In this document: positions 11,232 to 22,800 of the stretch, piece by piece
Position numbering within the stretch: position 1 is the stretch's first letter
Layout of the letters: each line of letters opens with the position of its first letter
DNA from: Steinernema hermaphroditum
Taxonomy: Eukaryota > Nematoda > Chromadorea > Rhabditida > Steinernematidae
Length of the DNA: 64,000 bases
NCBI GenBank assembly: GCA_030435675.1
Contig: CM059625.1
Span: 7,750,001 to 7,814,000, forward strand
Reading direction: 5' to 3'
Notes under the pieces: generated by a model
Databases searched by the model: none
What the model was told of the DNA's origin: nothing
The model's input: the letters and a program-made list of their open reading frames with translations, nothing else
Made by a program: the position numbers and the translations under genes

Positions 11232-13085
11232 ATGTCGTCTGTCGGCCAGCGAGCTACCGTCGCCCGGAATCTTTTGCGCCGTCTGGCCAAGTCCAAACAG
11301 TGCTGTCCTCACCATGCCGCCGGTGGCGACGGACCCATCTGTGTTGCGCGAAAAGTTGGAAACAGCACTAAAGGTACAGTCGCAGTTGTACGGCTCCATC
11401 ATTGAGATTTGTACATTCATTATATGATGACTTGGCCTCTTGAAACATACAGTATACGAGTAGCTGGAAATCGAAGTCTTTAATCTTGTGTACGTCATTT
11501 TCTAACTATCTTTTCTTAGCAAACACCGATTACGCTTTCGAAATGGTCTGCTCAACCCTCAGATTTGGGCGCGGTGTCACAGCGGAAATCGGCTACGACA
11601 TGCAAAATCTTGGCGTGAAGAACACGCTGATCATCACTGATCGCTGGGTCAGCAAGACGAGGGCCTTCAAGTGCGTTACTCACTTGTTTTCCACACAAAG
11701 CAGTTGATCGGTTCAGGGAGGTTGCCGACTCGCTCACTCGCCAGAAGATCCCGTTCACTGTGTTCGACAATGTCAAAGTCGAACCCTCCGACAAGAGCAT
11801 GCGAGAAGCTGTCGACTTTGCTCGCAACGCCAAGTCCGACAGTTTCATCGCTGTTGGTGGTGGATCCGTTATGGATACGGCTAAGGTGAGATTGTGCTCA
11901 TAGTTCACTAGTCCTATTCGTTCTGTGCGCTGCAGGCTGCCGCCCTCTTAACCAGCAACCCCAAAAATGATTTCCTCGATTTCGTGGCTCTTCCTTTCGG
12001 CAAGCAGCTGGTCCCCAAAAACCCGATGCTCCCTTTGATCGCCGTGCCCACCACTGCGGGAACTGGAAGCGAAACCACCGGCGTGGCGATCCTCGATCTT
12101 CCCGAGAAAAACTGCAAGACAGGACTTAGACACAGATGTCTGAAGCCTCTTCTCGCCATCATCGACCCCCTCAACGTCATGAGCATGCCACGTAATGTAG
12201 CTATCTACAGTGGATTCGATGTTCTGTGTCATGCTCTGGAATCATACACCGCTCGCCCATACAATCAGGTGCGTCGACGAGTCAGAAAGTCGTCGGTGAA
12301 GACAAGCTTTGAATTTTAGAGATCACCGCGTCCCCAGCGCCCCGAGTTACGTCCCGTCTACCAGGGATCGAATCCAGTCAGTGATGTTTGGGCTCGTGAG
12401 GCACTCACGGTAGGTCGATTTTTCGTTTTGGGATCTTTTACGCTTCGAACCGCAGATCATCTCGAAATACTTCCGCCGCGCCGTCAACGATCCCGATGAC
12501 GAGGAAGCTCGCACTGAGATGTTGAAGGCTAGCTCGTTTGCTGGAATGGGATTCGGAAACGCCGGCGTCCATCTTTGCCACGGCCTCTCTTATCCAATCA
12601 GGTGCGAACCAACTGAACCACTTTTGTGGGCACGATTCTGTTTAGCTCCCAGGGAAAAAGCTATGTTGACAAGGACTACGACCAGAACGCCCCACTGATC
12701 CCTCATGGGTTGTCCGTCGTCACGACCGCCGTAGCCGATTTTCTCTTCACCACCGACGCTGATCCTCACCGCCACGCCAACGCTGCTCGATTCTTGGGAA
12801 GCGACATTCCTGTTAGTCGACTGAAAAGTAGATCTGAGTGACGTTGAATTCCAGCTGTCCGCCGACAACGAATACATCGCACAGTCTTTGGCCGACCAGA
12901 TCCGCGGGTTCATGAGCGACTTCGGTGTCCCCAACGGTCTTTCAGCTCTCGGCTTCTCGCGTGGTGACTGCACTAAGCTCGCTTCCGCTGCCGTCAACTC
13001 GCTGAGCGCTGTCCAGATCGCTCCGAAGGACACCGACAAAGACGTCATCGAAGGAATTTATGAAAGGTCGCTTAACGTGTATTAA
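11232..13085 (+). CDS. ADHFE1: Iron-containing alcohol dehydrogenase family: hydroxyacid-oxoacid transhydrogenase (ADHFE1)
   Basis: Eight exons: 11232-11373, 11520-11670, 11717-11885, 11936-12268, 12320-12409, 12456-12601, 12646-12811, 12855-13085; 1428 nt, 475 residues, close to the usual ~467. The N-terminus ([20 protein letters not shown]) is Arg-rich without acids, fitting a mitochondrial presequence. [15 protein letters not shown], the nucleotide loop [27 protein letters not shown] and the metal-ligand blocks [21 protein letters not shown] and LIPHGLSVV are all intact. The enzyme couples oxidation of 4-hydroxybutyrate to reduction of 2-oxoglutarate in mitochondria. The phase-1 join [10 protein letters not shown] supports exon 1. 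GTTTCAG ends at 11227, five bases before the ATG. Confidence 0.92.
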
Positions 13086-13688
13086 ACCAGATCTTAACCC
13101 GTACTTGGAACGTGTAAATCATATGATGCATAAAAGACAACTCGATACACTAGATTTTCGAAACCATTTCTGTGGATACAATCAGATAACACTGAACTTT
13201 TCTGGTCAGCACAAAGTGCTAACCACTTAAAAGATAACGAGATTATATACGAAAATAGACAGGATGACCAGGCAATCCTGTAGCTGAAAATGCTCGAAGG
13301 AACACGATCACAGTTTCCTAGTTGTTTAGGCGAAATACGTGATCTCGTCAGCGCCATCTGATTATGACTTTACTTCACGAAACAATCAAGCCATACGGCA
13401 CCCTGAAATCTATTTCTAGGCAACTATAAGGGTTTTCTAGACCCTTCTAGATTTTCGCCACGGTGTTAAGTGACCCGGAAAATAAGGGCGTAGAATGATT
13501 TTCTGACTTTTCAAAGATCCTTTTTTCTTGATCGGGTCCTCTCAACGTCCAAGAGATTATCAGAAAAACGACGCTGAATCAAACGTTGCACACTAGAAGC
13601 CCCCAAACCAGGTCATACGGATAGGAATTCATGTACGATATAAGGTCAAATGACGAAGAGGGAAAACCATGAGTTTTGGTAGTGGAAA
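13086..13688. other. Intergenic between convergent genes
   Basis: AT-rich, no supported coding sequence. It holds the 3' ends of the plus-strand dehydrogenase and the minus-strand repeat protein. No clear AATAAA was seen for either. Confidence 0.4.
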
Positions 13689-14509
13689 TCACCCGGAGCG
13701 TGGAGCACGGCATGGAATCCAAGATGCAAGCTCGTACTTTCTGGAAATGGCACCTGATTCATCGGGAACCACTGCGGGGGGCACTTGCGCTTCCATTGGC
13801 GGCTTCACACTGTCAGCAGGCGTAGATGGAGCACGGCATGGAATCCAAGATGCAAGCTCGTACTTTCTGGAACTGACTGCTGCTCCATCGGGAACCACTG
13901 CAGGGAGCACTTGCGGCTTCATGCGGCACTTGCGGCACTTGCGGCACTTGCGGCTTTGCGCATTGGAGGCTTCACACTGTTCTGCAAAGGTGGGACAATT
14001 GATAAGCGTTACCTCTCCAGCACTTACACAACCACCGCTGCGCACGCTGTCTCTAGTCTGTGAGACGGGATGATGTTCAAGGCTTGGACCCTCAGGAGAC
14101 ACCTAAAATCAACCAGTAAGACAAGCCGCAGAAAGCACAAACTACTGACATCCATGCGTGAAGCACGTTGACAACACTCCTCAGCCAAGCTGATGGTGTT
14201 GTCGGGAATATTTTCATGTCCACTGTCGCGGGGGACTGGAGTACGTGCACGTGGATCGTTTCTTGCGCTTTCGGGGACGTAAATCCAAACACTGCTCGGC
14301 GGAGTAGCGCGAGTCTGGGCGGTCCCAGGATCAGCTGGAACAACAGCTTGCGGATGAGCTCCAGGAACAGGAGGAGGTGTCTTATCACGAATTATGCGAC
14401 GTCGCGGATGTCGCATCCTCCAGGCCAAAAGAATATCTTGGATGGGAGCATCGAGCGCTGGACGACGCTTCGGCGGCACATGGACATACTCTCGCAGCTT
14501 GGCTGGCAT
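13689..14509 (-). CDS. Pro/Arg-rich protein with an internal 42-residue tandem duplication, unknown function
   Basis: Two exons on the minus strand, 14509-14150 and 14102-13689, joined across a 47-nt intron (14103-14149, GTCAGT..TTTTAG); 257 residues. The start MPAKLREYVHVPPKRRP follows a TTTCAG acceptor by under ten bases. The first exon is rich in Pro and Arg (KTPPPVPGAHPQ, RARTPVPRDSG). The second has a Cys cluster SRKCRKCRKCRMKPQV and two copies of a block containing SRKYELASWIPCRAP; at DNA level the period is 126 bp (copies start near 13701 and 13827). No known domain is recognised. The preserved frame across the duplication and intron argues for a real, rapidly evolving gene, but transcription is unproven. 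Confidence 0.5.
13701..13952. repeat. 126-bp tandem duplication plus short CGGCACTTG repeats
   Basis: Two direct copies of a unit beginning GGAGCACGGCATGGAATCC start at about 13702 and 13828. They are followed by three adjacent copies of a 9-mer (CGGCACTTG) around 13925-13950. Both lie in exon 2 of the minus-strand repeat gene and both are multiples of three, so they change protein length without breaking the frame. Confidence 0.75.
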
Positions 14510-14821
14510 GGAGACGTCTGAAATGCAGAATATCAATAGACACAATCGTGAATAAGCAACACGCAGAAAATGAAGGCAACCGCGAATTCCACTAGTCCTT
14601 ACAAAGACGGTCTGATGTCTGGCAGGGATCATCACATCTAACAGAGAAAAGTTGTCGGGAGTCGTGTTCGTGTAATCAAAAGGAATATGAAATCCTTACG
14701 ATATTTTCGAATAAGAGAGTGCCTTCGTTCGGGATCGTAACCGGTTGGGATTCTGGAATGCTGCATGGGCGTTGAGAGTACATGTCGTTCCAGGACCCAG
14801 CGCACTGAACATGGGTGCGTC

Positions 14822-15019
14822 AAGGTTTGTTGAACAATATAGTTCGTACGCTCGTCGACTTAGTACAAACAGGGTGTTCGCTGCAAGACCGAGGTAGTAC
14901 AGTAAATGTCATACGCTGAACCACTTAGTACAGTACAGTATGACGACATAGTACACCGCAGGGGGATCGGTTCAGGACCGGTACTACGGCGAATGCCATA
15001 CGTTGAACCACTTAGAACA
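14822..15019 (+). repeat. Repeat family A, forward copy (outer inverted pair)
   Basis: Contains GACCGAGGTAGTACAGTAAA, GCTGAACCACTTAGTACAG and GATCGGTTCAGGACCGG. An inverted, diverged copy lies at 15329-15510 and a shorter forward copy at 16685-16795. The pair with the 310-bp spacer looks like a non-autonomous DNA element. Confidence 0.7.
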
Positions 15020-15328
15020 GTTGTCTTTCGTGTCTTTCATGCGAGGTACTTCCTATTTCAAGTTGGTCTGTGTGCGTTCTCCCCGCTCAAGACTTCATGG
15101 AGGGGATGTATGGACTTCGATGGAAAAATTTTCCTCTCTGGATTGAGTTTTGAGACCTGTCCAAGGAGCGGAGATGTGAAATTTTTGAATCGTCGGAGAA
15201 TCCATATTTTCGTTCAGAAGTTGAGTGATAGGCTGAACGCATGGAGGGAGAATCGAGGGAGAATCCACACCTCGACACTAGGAAGCACCGCAGAAACCTC
15301 AGACGATGACTTCAGGCTCCTTTCCAGA

Positions 15329-15510
15329 TCTGTACTAAGTCAGCGTACTAACTGGTTCAGCGTAAGGTATTCCTGAACCGATCTCCCTGCGGCATACTAT
15401 GTGTCATACTGCACTGTACTAAGTGGTTCAGCGTACGACATTTACTGTACTATCTCGGTCCTGAACCGATATCCCTGCGGTGTACTAAGTCGATATACGG
15501 TACTGTACTA
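15329..15510 (-). repeat. Repeat family A, inverted copy
   Basis: Its reverse complement reads GACCGAGATAGTACAGTAAA, then GTACGCTGAACCACTTAG and GAGATCGGTTCAGGAATAC, parallel to 14860-15010. The foldback element at 15512-16632 begins right at its outer edge. Confidence 0.7.
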
Positions 15511-15708
15511 ACAAGGGAACATCCCCAAGTGATAGTTGCAGATTGAAATGAAATGTGGTGTAACGGATAGAGGAGATCTTAGGAAGACGAGCGCACACAA
15601 AACGCGCTGCCCATATGCAGACTGGCTACCATAAACAGCCCCCCGAAATATGAAAAATAACGGCAGTCGCGACTAGTATGTTGAAATTTCTCCTCTGTGA
15701 CGTTCCTG

Positions 15709-15768
15709 CGTGGTCAAGGGGTAGTGCTCTGAGCCACCAGTCAACGGTGTCGGGTTCGACCCCCATTT
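15709..15768 (+). other. tRNA-like segment with A and B boxes in left arm of foldback element
   Basis: TGGTCAAGGGG (15711-15721) is close to the Pol III A box and GGTTCGACCCC (15753-15763) is an exact B-box match at tRNA-like spacing. The anticodon arm and acceptor ends do not pair as in a functional tRNA, so I call it tRNA-like. The mirror copy is in the right arm near 16384-16440. Confidence 0.55.
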
Positions 15769-16383
15769 GCTTTTTTTCTACCTTTTTTCTTTTCACCAAA
15801 TCTACATATTTCCACATATCCTGGTGTTTATCAACGCTTTAGTTTGGAATCCTTTGCAGGAATCGGCACTGCTAACCCAAATTTCATCTTTGTGGTGAAG
15901 CTGTTTTTCATTCTTTTGCGTCCTCCCTTCTCTGTTTATCCTTATAGATATCATAGCGGCAGAACCTATTCTGTTCCGACCAATACACGCACTTGTCCGC
16001 GTGAATACCTTTCTAAAGTTCGTAGAAATGAATATAGCCAGCGATGTTGGCGGAGCACCAACTGTTTGTATGGTCGAGCTGGATAGTGTCTTGGTTACCG
16101 TTCTGGGGGATCGGGGTTCGACACTCATCCCAGCCAACATCTTTTGGTTCATTCCATTTTACGTCCTGAGATGATTAGCAAAACAGATAGGAACGCGAAA
16201 GAATGAAAAACAGCTTCATCACAAAGGTGAAACTTGAGTTGCCAGTTTCGATTTCTCCAAAGGGCTTTTTAAGCTATATTTGAAGCAAGGCAAGAACCAG
16301 TGATGGTGAACACCAGGAAACATAATAATGTACAGTTTCGTAGAAAAGAAAGCAAATCGAAAAATATAAGATTCTCTGTGGGG

Positions 16384-16440
16384 GTCGAACCCGACACCGT
16401 TGACTGGTGGCTCAGAGCACTACCCCTTGACCACGCAGGA
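16384..16440 (-). other. tRNA-like segment in right arm (mirror copy)
   Basis: The reverse complement reads TGGTCAAGGGGTAGTGCTCT followed by GGTTCGACCCC, the same boxes as the left arm. A third, weaker B-box-like GGTTCGACACT sits in the core at about 16115. Confidence 0.55.
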
Positions 16441-16684
16441 ACGTCACAGAAGAGAAATTTCAACATACTAGTCGCGACTGCCGTCATTTTTCATATTTCG
16501 GGGGGCTGTTTATGGTAGCCAGTCTGCATATGGGCAGCGCGTTTTGTGTGCGCTCGTCTTCCTAAGATCTCCTCTATCCGTTGCACCACATTTCATTTCA
16601 ATCTGCAACTATCACTTGGGGATGTTCCCTTGTAAGTGTACTAAGTCGTTCAACAAACCAGGCAACACCCTGAACATGTGGTGA

Positions 16685-16795
16685 TCGTCAAGGTTTGTTG
16701 AACAGTAAAGTGCGTTCGTTCGTCGGTTTAGTACAGGCAGGATGTTGCAAGACCGAGATAGTACAGTAAATGTCATACAGTGAACTACATACTGC
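16685..16795 (+). repeat. Repeat family A, partial forward copy
   Basis: CAAGGTTTGTTGAACA and GACCGAGATAGTACAGTAAA match 14822-14930 in direct orientation. Together the three copies bracket the foldback element. The rest, 16796-17154, has no coding signal and holds the 3' region of the metalloproteinase gene. Confidence 0.65.
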
Positions 16796-17154
16796 GGCGA
16801 ACTCCGCATGGCTCTGTTCCACAGTCGAATCAACAGTGCCGGATTTGATATTGATTCTTTATTCTGGGTAGTGTGCTAATCTGATAATCAATAAAATTGG
16901 GTACTGTAGTGTGCCTCCAACCAGCAACTGATCACAGCCAATAGTCGGGCTGCAGAATCGCAAAAACAGGACACCAAAAAGTGGTTCTTCAGGTAAACAT
17001 GCTTTTAATTAATAACATGGTTGGAGATGTACAAAACAAAAGTTTTATCACCCGAAAGTGCTGTAATCAAAGGCATTCCTTCATTACTCTGTTTCTTTTC
17101 CTTCTTATTCACTGTGCTTCCTACCGAGTTACACAAACAACAACAAATTTATAG

Positions 17155-19131
17155 TTAGTCACACGAGAAATAAAGAGAGAGCGGAGTTTTGGACTTCACT
17201 TGCTGGTCGACATTGTCGTACTGGTAGACGGAATCCTCCGTGAACATCCAAAAGGCGTCGTCGGAGGAGGCGTCTTGCGGTATTCCCCCGCGCAGCTCAT
17301 CCGGTAAATTAGGGTAAAAGACCCTCTTGTCGTTCAAGTTTGTAGGAACATTGTTCCGCAAATCATATGTCGCAAAAACGTAGTCCTGAACATCGATCTA
17401 ACAGGGGTTGAAGAAGTTCCTTACAGAGAGAAGAATAACACTTCCATTGGACAGTGGGAATGCGGCTTTTGGGAAGAAGAGCACACGGTCGTGCAGCATT
17501 TTCGGGAACTTATCCGCCCTTCTAGAATAGACTCAGGTCTAGGTGTGCACTTAAGCACGAACCTGAAGGTACCGGAGTCCTTGTCTATGATGTAGCCGTA
17601 AATGGTTCGTTCTTCGATCAGAACTGTCAAGTCTCCACTTGTTACTGAGGCGTTTACGAAGGACGGGCCGTTAGGAAACGCCTGCATGGGACGATTCAAG
17701 GGTAACTTACAGTCCCTCTGCTAACCTGGCTTATAGGAAGAGGGCCTTGGATGACTTTGCGATTCTTGAAGCGCCAGTAGTTCCTATTTCGGAAAACGAA
17801 CGTTTGCTGGTTTGCAGCTGTAATGGAAAGAGTGATAGAAGTCTCTCTCGCTCTCAGTTGCCCCAGTAACCTGCCGGATTCAGACCTACTCGCCATTCAA
17901 ACGAACCTTGCGTCACGGCGTCCAACTTCTTCGGACATTTTCGCTCTTTCTCCGTGCTCCCGGGGACGTTTTGCGCGGTACCATGAAGGACTCCTAGATA
18001 TTTCATCTTCAAATTCAGGTGGAAAGTGAAAACTACCGTATAGTTTTCTAACGTTGTCTACGTCTTCCTGATCAATATCTTTCTTTTCGCTTGTAAATGT
18101 TGGGTACATGATGGAATCTGGGTTCTGGGAATGCTCCATACCCAGAACATGCCCGATTTCATGAAGCAGTGTGTGATACAGGTTCGTTACTCCCTACACA
18201 TCGTTCACACTACCGGAATACATTCTAAACACACCAATGTGGAGTTCTTATTTCGGTAACTCCACTGTTGATCGTTCCAGAGAAGAATTCGCGCACCGTG
18301 GGTTTCAGCAGCAGAAATTCCTAATTAGGCAAAGGATAACTACAACGCACTCAATTCGTGTACCAGTGATATCGTGACTTTCCTTCGGCTTTCTCTCTTC
18401 GAAACTTATAACGATGTTTGCATTCCTTTCCCGTGATATTTCCAGAAAATTTATGGGAAGTGCTTTCTCCCAGGCTGAAAAGGCTCTGTGGATTTGTTCC
18501 CTGTAACACAACTGTTGTGACGCACTTGTTCATTCTACAGGTACCTAATTTCGCTTTCGGTTAACTGCTTGGGAAACGAGGAAATGCTCCACGTCAGAAC
18601 GGATTTTTGCCATATTGGTTCCCTATCTTAAAGATTTGATATGTATGCGAGAAAAGCTTTCTGTGCCGTCCAGCAACACACGCAGTCACCTTTAAATGAG
18701 ATCTCATCGGCGCGTCCACATCGTTTTTCCAGCATCTTTGCACGCACTGCGTCGTCCACGTTTCCCGTCTTTGGGATCCCCATGAAACTTTGAAATTTTC
18801 TAAAATTCTTTCTCCACGTAGGTCGATAAGAAATGCAATTACAGTAGGGAATACTGAATGTCTTCTTTCGTTAAAGGCGCCGTCGTTCCATTTAAATAGC
18901 CAAACGCAGCCAAATACGTCTAAAAAGCAACGTCCACCTACGGTAAACGTAGGTCCTCACCACAGCTTTGTCATCGGTAGTGAAGAAAGCGTTTTTCCGA
19001 TCAAGATCACGATTGATCTGATCCAGAGCTCTCAACATTTTCTGTTCATTGGAGTTAGGTGATACGCAATTGATCGTCAATATGGATGTTGAACAAAAGA
19101 GAACGAATGCAAATAGTAGGGACGAGCTCAT
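17155..19131 (-). CDS. Secreted matrix metalloproteinase (MMP) with hemopexin-like domain
   Basis: Twelve exons on the minus strand can be joined in frame, all but two introns being 41-45 nt. Order: signal peptide (MSSSLLFAFVLFCSTSILTI), prodomain with YLAAFGYLNG and a cysteine switch KRCGRADE (canonical PRCGVPD), catalytic part with WQKSVLTWSISSFPKQL, HDITGISAAETHG, zinc site HEIGHVLGMEHS (about 18131-18166) and Met-turn DSIMYP, then hemopexin-like repeats ending LYFSCD with the closing Cys. All three zinc His and the catalytic Glu are present. MMPs are secreted as zymogens and cut extracellular matrix. A furin site is not obvious. The cysteine-switch variation keeps the essential Cys. TTTTGCAG lies 7 bases upstream of the ATG. 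Confidence 0.9.
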
Positions 19132-19284
19132 CTCGGATCTGCAAAAGGGGGAAACTTGTACAAGAACCCGTAGGAAGTTATCGAATTGCAATTCCAGGGG
19201 AGCGTTCCAATAGAAACTGTTCATTTTTTATTGTTGCTTCGCGTCTAAAACTAGTTTCTCAGTTCCCATCAAATTAAACAGTAT

Positions 19285-19494
19285 TCAACAACAGGACCTT
19301 AGCGAAATGAGAACAGCAAACGCTAGGAAGCGTTCCTTCCACCACGATACACACTTGTCGGGAGCATGACTGAATGGGCGCAGTTGAAGATGGTCTCTCA
19401 ATCGGTCATTCTCTGTGTAACAAACAATTTGCGTCATTGCGCCAAGGACCATAATGGGAAATGCTAATAACAACGTGAACACTTGAAGAAACAT
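19285..19494 (-). CDS. Possible small secreted protein
   Basis: A 69-codon frame with ATG starting MFLQVFTLLLAFPIMVLGAM, a convincing signal peptide, followed by a short polar part with three cysteines. It lies just upstream of the metalloproteinase on the same strand, which has its own signal peptide, so it would be a separate gene or an alternative first exon. No homology is recognised and no acceptor precedes its ATG. Confidence 0.25.
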   Translation of the reverse strand: MFLQVFTLLLAFPIMVLGAMTQIVCYTENDRLRDHLQLRPFSHAPDKCVSWWKERFLAFAVLISLRSCC

Positions 19495-19785
19495 TCACCG
19501 TTCATATTTGGATCTATATTCACAGCACATAAAGTTCAATAAATTCAACGAAGGAGCTACTATGCCGTACCGAGGCCAGAGACCCTTCGAAATAAGGTCA
19601 CGGAAGTTGAGAGAGTGTTCGCCAAGCACTTTAGGTTGCATATTTGTTCAACAAAATCACATCTCAAGCAAAATCCATTAAGATATACCCAGCATCAGCA
19701 GATCTCCTTTTGTCATAACTTTCCAAGCCCTTCGAAAAAATACTGACTTGGAAATAAACCGAAGAAATGTATCTCCATCAAGAAC

Positions 19786-19866
19786 AACAATCAACAACAA
19801 CAACAATAACAATAACAGTCAACAAGCAGTAAGTACAGGTACAACAATAACAACAACATAACAACT
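19786..19866. repeat. CAA-type microsatellite
   Basis: Imperfect CAACAA/CAATAA repeats fill this stretch, just past the 3' end (stop at 19876) of UTP20. Probably in the 3' UTR or intergenic. The gap 19495-19785 holds nothing else I can support. Confidence 0.7.
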
Positions 19867-19875
19867 TCTAGCTTC

Positions 19876-22800
19876 CTAGTCCTCCAGTTCTTCTCGTCGC
19901 GCACGTTTAGCCTTCCTGTACGGCTTAAATTCTTCCAGCCTTCGCTTCTGAGCCACGATACGCGCTTTATGTTTACGCAACTTTCTTTCCGCAGCAAGCT
20001 CAGGTGCTACTGTAGCGAGTTCTTTCCTTTGCTGTTTACGTTCTACCGTCCGCATGTTTAACTGCCTCTGTGCTTCAGCCAGAAGACTGGTATATCTTTT
20101 CTCACCGACAGCAGTTTTCAGAATTTCACAGACTTCGGAGGCCATCTGTTTAAGTTCCTCCGTATCTGAAAACGAAACATGACAAAAATTCTAATTTGAT
20201 TTGTCTCACGTTTATCCGATTTTCCGTTTAATTCGCGCGTCAAGTACGGCACTATATTCGAAATAACTTCTTCAATCAACGGCCCGTCACCATGCAGGAA
20301 AACTGCCGCTGCCAACTTAAAGACACTAACCCTCTAAAATTAGATTACTATGCTATAAATGCAGAAAACTAAATGAAAACGTACCCGTACGGCTTGGTCG
20401 GGTATATGATTGATCTCGTATTTGCAGACCTGGCTCAGTTTGTTGGCAAAAAATGTATAATAATCTTCGATTTGTGTATTTTTTGCCAAATACACGAGAT
20501 TTTTGATGACCTAAAAACTACACGTTACCAGCGCCATTCTTGTTCTAAGTGCTAACCTGATCAGCCTGGATTGTTGTCAGCTGTTTTGATTTCAATTGCC
20601 AAAACATAAATCCACTCAACTCGCTAGAGCTCAATGGGAGTTCCGAGATCTTCGAATTTTTCAAGGTAAGGGCACTGAATAAGTGACCGAGAAACTCAGC
20701 AGCTACCATCTGTACATCTGGCGATTCGATGCACATCGCAAAATGACGGAAATTTTCTAAAACATGTTTGTCTACATGCAAATAAATTAGTGCTACGCAC
20801 CCCAAAAGTTTTTGCACTTGTCCAGGCACAATACTGTATCGATAAATTTTGCTGAGCATTTAACAGCCATCATACTTGCAAGTTTAAAGAGAGCCACCGT
20901 AGAGTCTTCGGAAGAAGAGGAAATCAATTCCTCCGTTAGTGTCTTGCTAATAATAGCCATCAGCTCAGGCACTGTAGATGAAAGTGCTGACGAATCAGAT
21001 TCGAAGAACTCCACTAAAGACCTCGCTGCTAAATAACGCGAAGAGTCGTTATCTGATTCCAGCCAATCTCTAGCAGCCAAATACAAGTCGTTGCGAGCCT
21101 TTTCCGAACAGGACTGCACTAAAGATCGTAACGCCAAAGCAAGATATTTCCGACAGTTCTGGCTTTCTTCGTTAACCAGACCCATTGAAAGACGAATGAA
21201 AGAAACCAAAGCAAATTTGTCAACGACATCCTACAACACAAACTTAAACATGTACATCGTAAAAAATTTAACATACCTCGACAAAAGTAGTGTAAGCAAG
21301 GTTTAACGTTTCAATGGCCGACAGACGGCCATCCTCATGCTCGTAATCCAGTTGTGCTAGGAAAAATTCGATGAACTTTGCCGTATCCTTCCCCATTGGA
21401 TGCGTAGAAACAAAGAATGTTAGAATCTGAACCACCGTGTAAGTAAAAAGTCAGGACAAGACCAAAAATACCTGTCGACATTGCGCACGAACATTGGCAG
21501 CATGAGACATTATGCTCACTTCGGAAAGATGTCGCATAAGATCAGGCAGTTTGTCGTCAACAATCTTTTTTGACAGGATCGCTTTCAATAAGGAAAATGC
21601 CGTTGCTTGTTTGTTCGGATCGGTAATATCGGTCTCGATGTAATTAAGAAGGATTTGAATACGCTTCGTCGAAAATAACTCAATTGGACTGTCTCTCATA
21701 ATTCGAGTGAAGGCCTTAAATTAAAAGCGTAAAAGCCGTAAAAACAAAAGCATCAATTACCTTGAACAAGTTTTGCGTCAACTCTAAAATGCTAATCTTC
21801 TCACCAGCTCTTCCCATTCCGGCATAGTCCGCAAGTAGGACAAACAGCGTTTCCACAATTTTCGTAATCGATAACTTCAGCTGGGGTAACGGATATTCGA
21901 GAATAGCAACAATTGCTCGCAGCGCGCCACTCACAACCTATATTTTCATGTAGAGTGAATTACAATGAATAGATGGCTTACTCGATCGTGCTTTAACCGT
22001 AGACAGCACACAACGAGAGGCACAAATGGATCAAGATGGCGAACGGCTTGATCTGAACTGAATCCAGACTTCGTTTTCTTCAAGATAGCATTGAACAAGG
22101 CTAGCGCAAACTCGACAAACACAAATGATTTGCTCTTCACGGATGTCTTGACAATAACACCGATTCTAAACGTGTACATGCAAATCAAACTAATGTGAAA
22201 CACTAACCTTGTTGGAGCTTTTGGCAGTAATAAACAGCTTTGCGGTCTTAAAGATTTTTCCTCAACATCGTCAGATTTTTCACGTCCTTCGATCGCTGTT
22301 GTATAACGGACCAGCATCTGGTAAACAAACACTAAAAGCGTGGGAACATCAATTCCTTCATTTAAACAGAGCCCGGCACTATATGACTCTAGTAGTCGAC
22401 CTATAGTCTTTACAGTCTTTGACTGAGGTCGCTCTTCAATGATCTAAACAGACACATAATGTACAATTAAAACAGAATGCTCACTGACATGCATGAGAGG
22501 TTCGACAACAATATTCAGCGATGCCGAACCAATGAATTGCCCAATAAACTGGTAGGTTTCGCAAGATTTGTCTGCTTTTGCTTCGGCAACGTGATGAGTG
22601 ATGCCACTGATATTTTTTTCCTCGGTAACATCTGAGAACTGGTCGATTTTACAGATCTAGGAATTTTATCGACTATGAAATTAAAATAAATTGGAAAGTT
22701 ACCTCAATAATATCTAACAGGCATGGATCAATGCCTCCCGCTTTCAGGTCATCTTTCATTGCGCTGATTAAGACATGTACAGTGTAAATCATGACATGCA

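Larger units (their letters stand above)
15512..16632. mobile_element. Foldback element with ~410-440 bp terminal inverted repeats and TAA target duplication
   Basis: The left end CAAGGGAACATCCCCAAGTG and right end CACTTGGGGATGTTCCCTTG are exact inverse copies. The inverted match continues, with small gaps, to about 15925 on the left and 16190 on the right, leaving a core of about 260 bp. Both sides are flanked by TAA (15509-15511 and 16633-16635), a 3-bp target-site duplication of the TWA kind used by PIF/Harbinger elements. No transposase is encoded, so it is non-autonomous. It is inserted in the family A repeat cluster. Each arm carries a tRNA-like segment with A- and B-box sequences. Confidence 0.8.

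Noticed and set aside
10647..11498. 283-codon minus-strand frame
   Set aside because: Overlaps the TWK 3' end and the ADHFE1 first exon on the other strand and is Arg/His/Ser-rich like a GC-driven artefact.
15704..15776. Functional tRNA gene in the foldback arm
   Set aside because: A and B boxes are good, but acceptor and anticodon stems do not pair and loop position 33 is not T.
17406..17432. 27-nt intron in the metalloproteinase
   Set aside because: Choosing the upstream donor GTTATT gives a 42-nt intron in the same phase, matching all neighbours.
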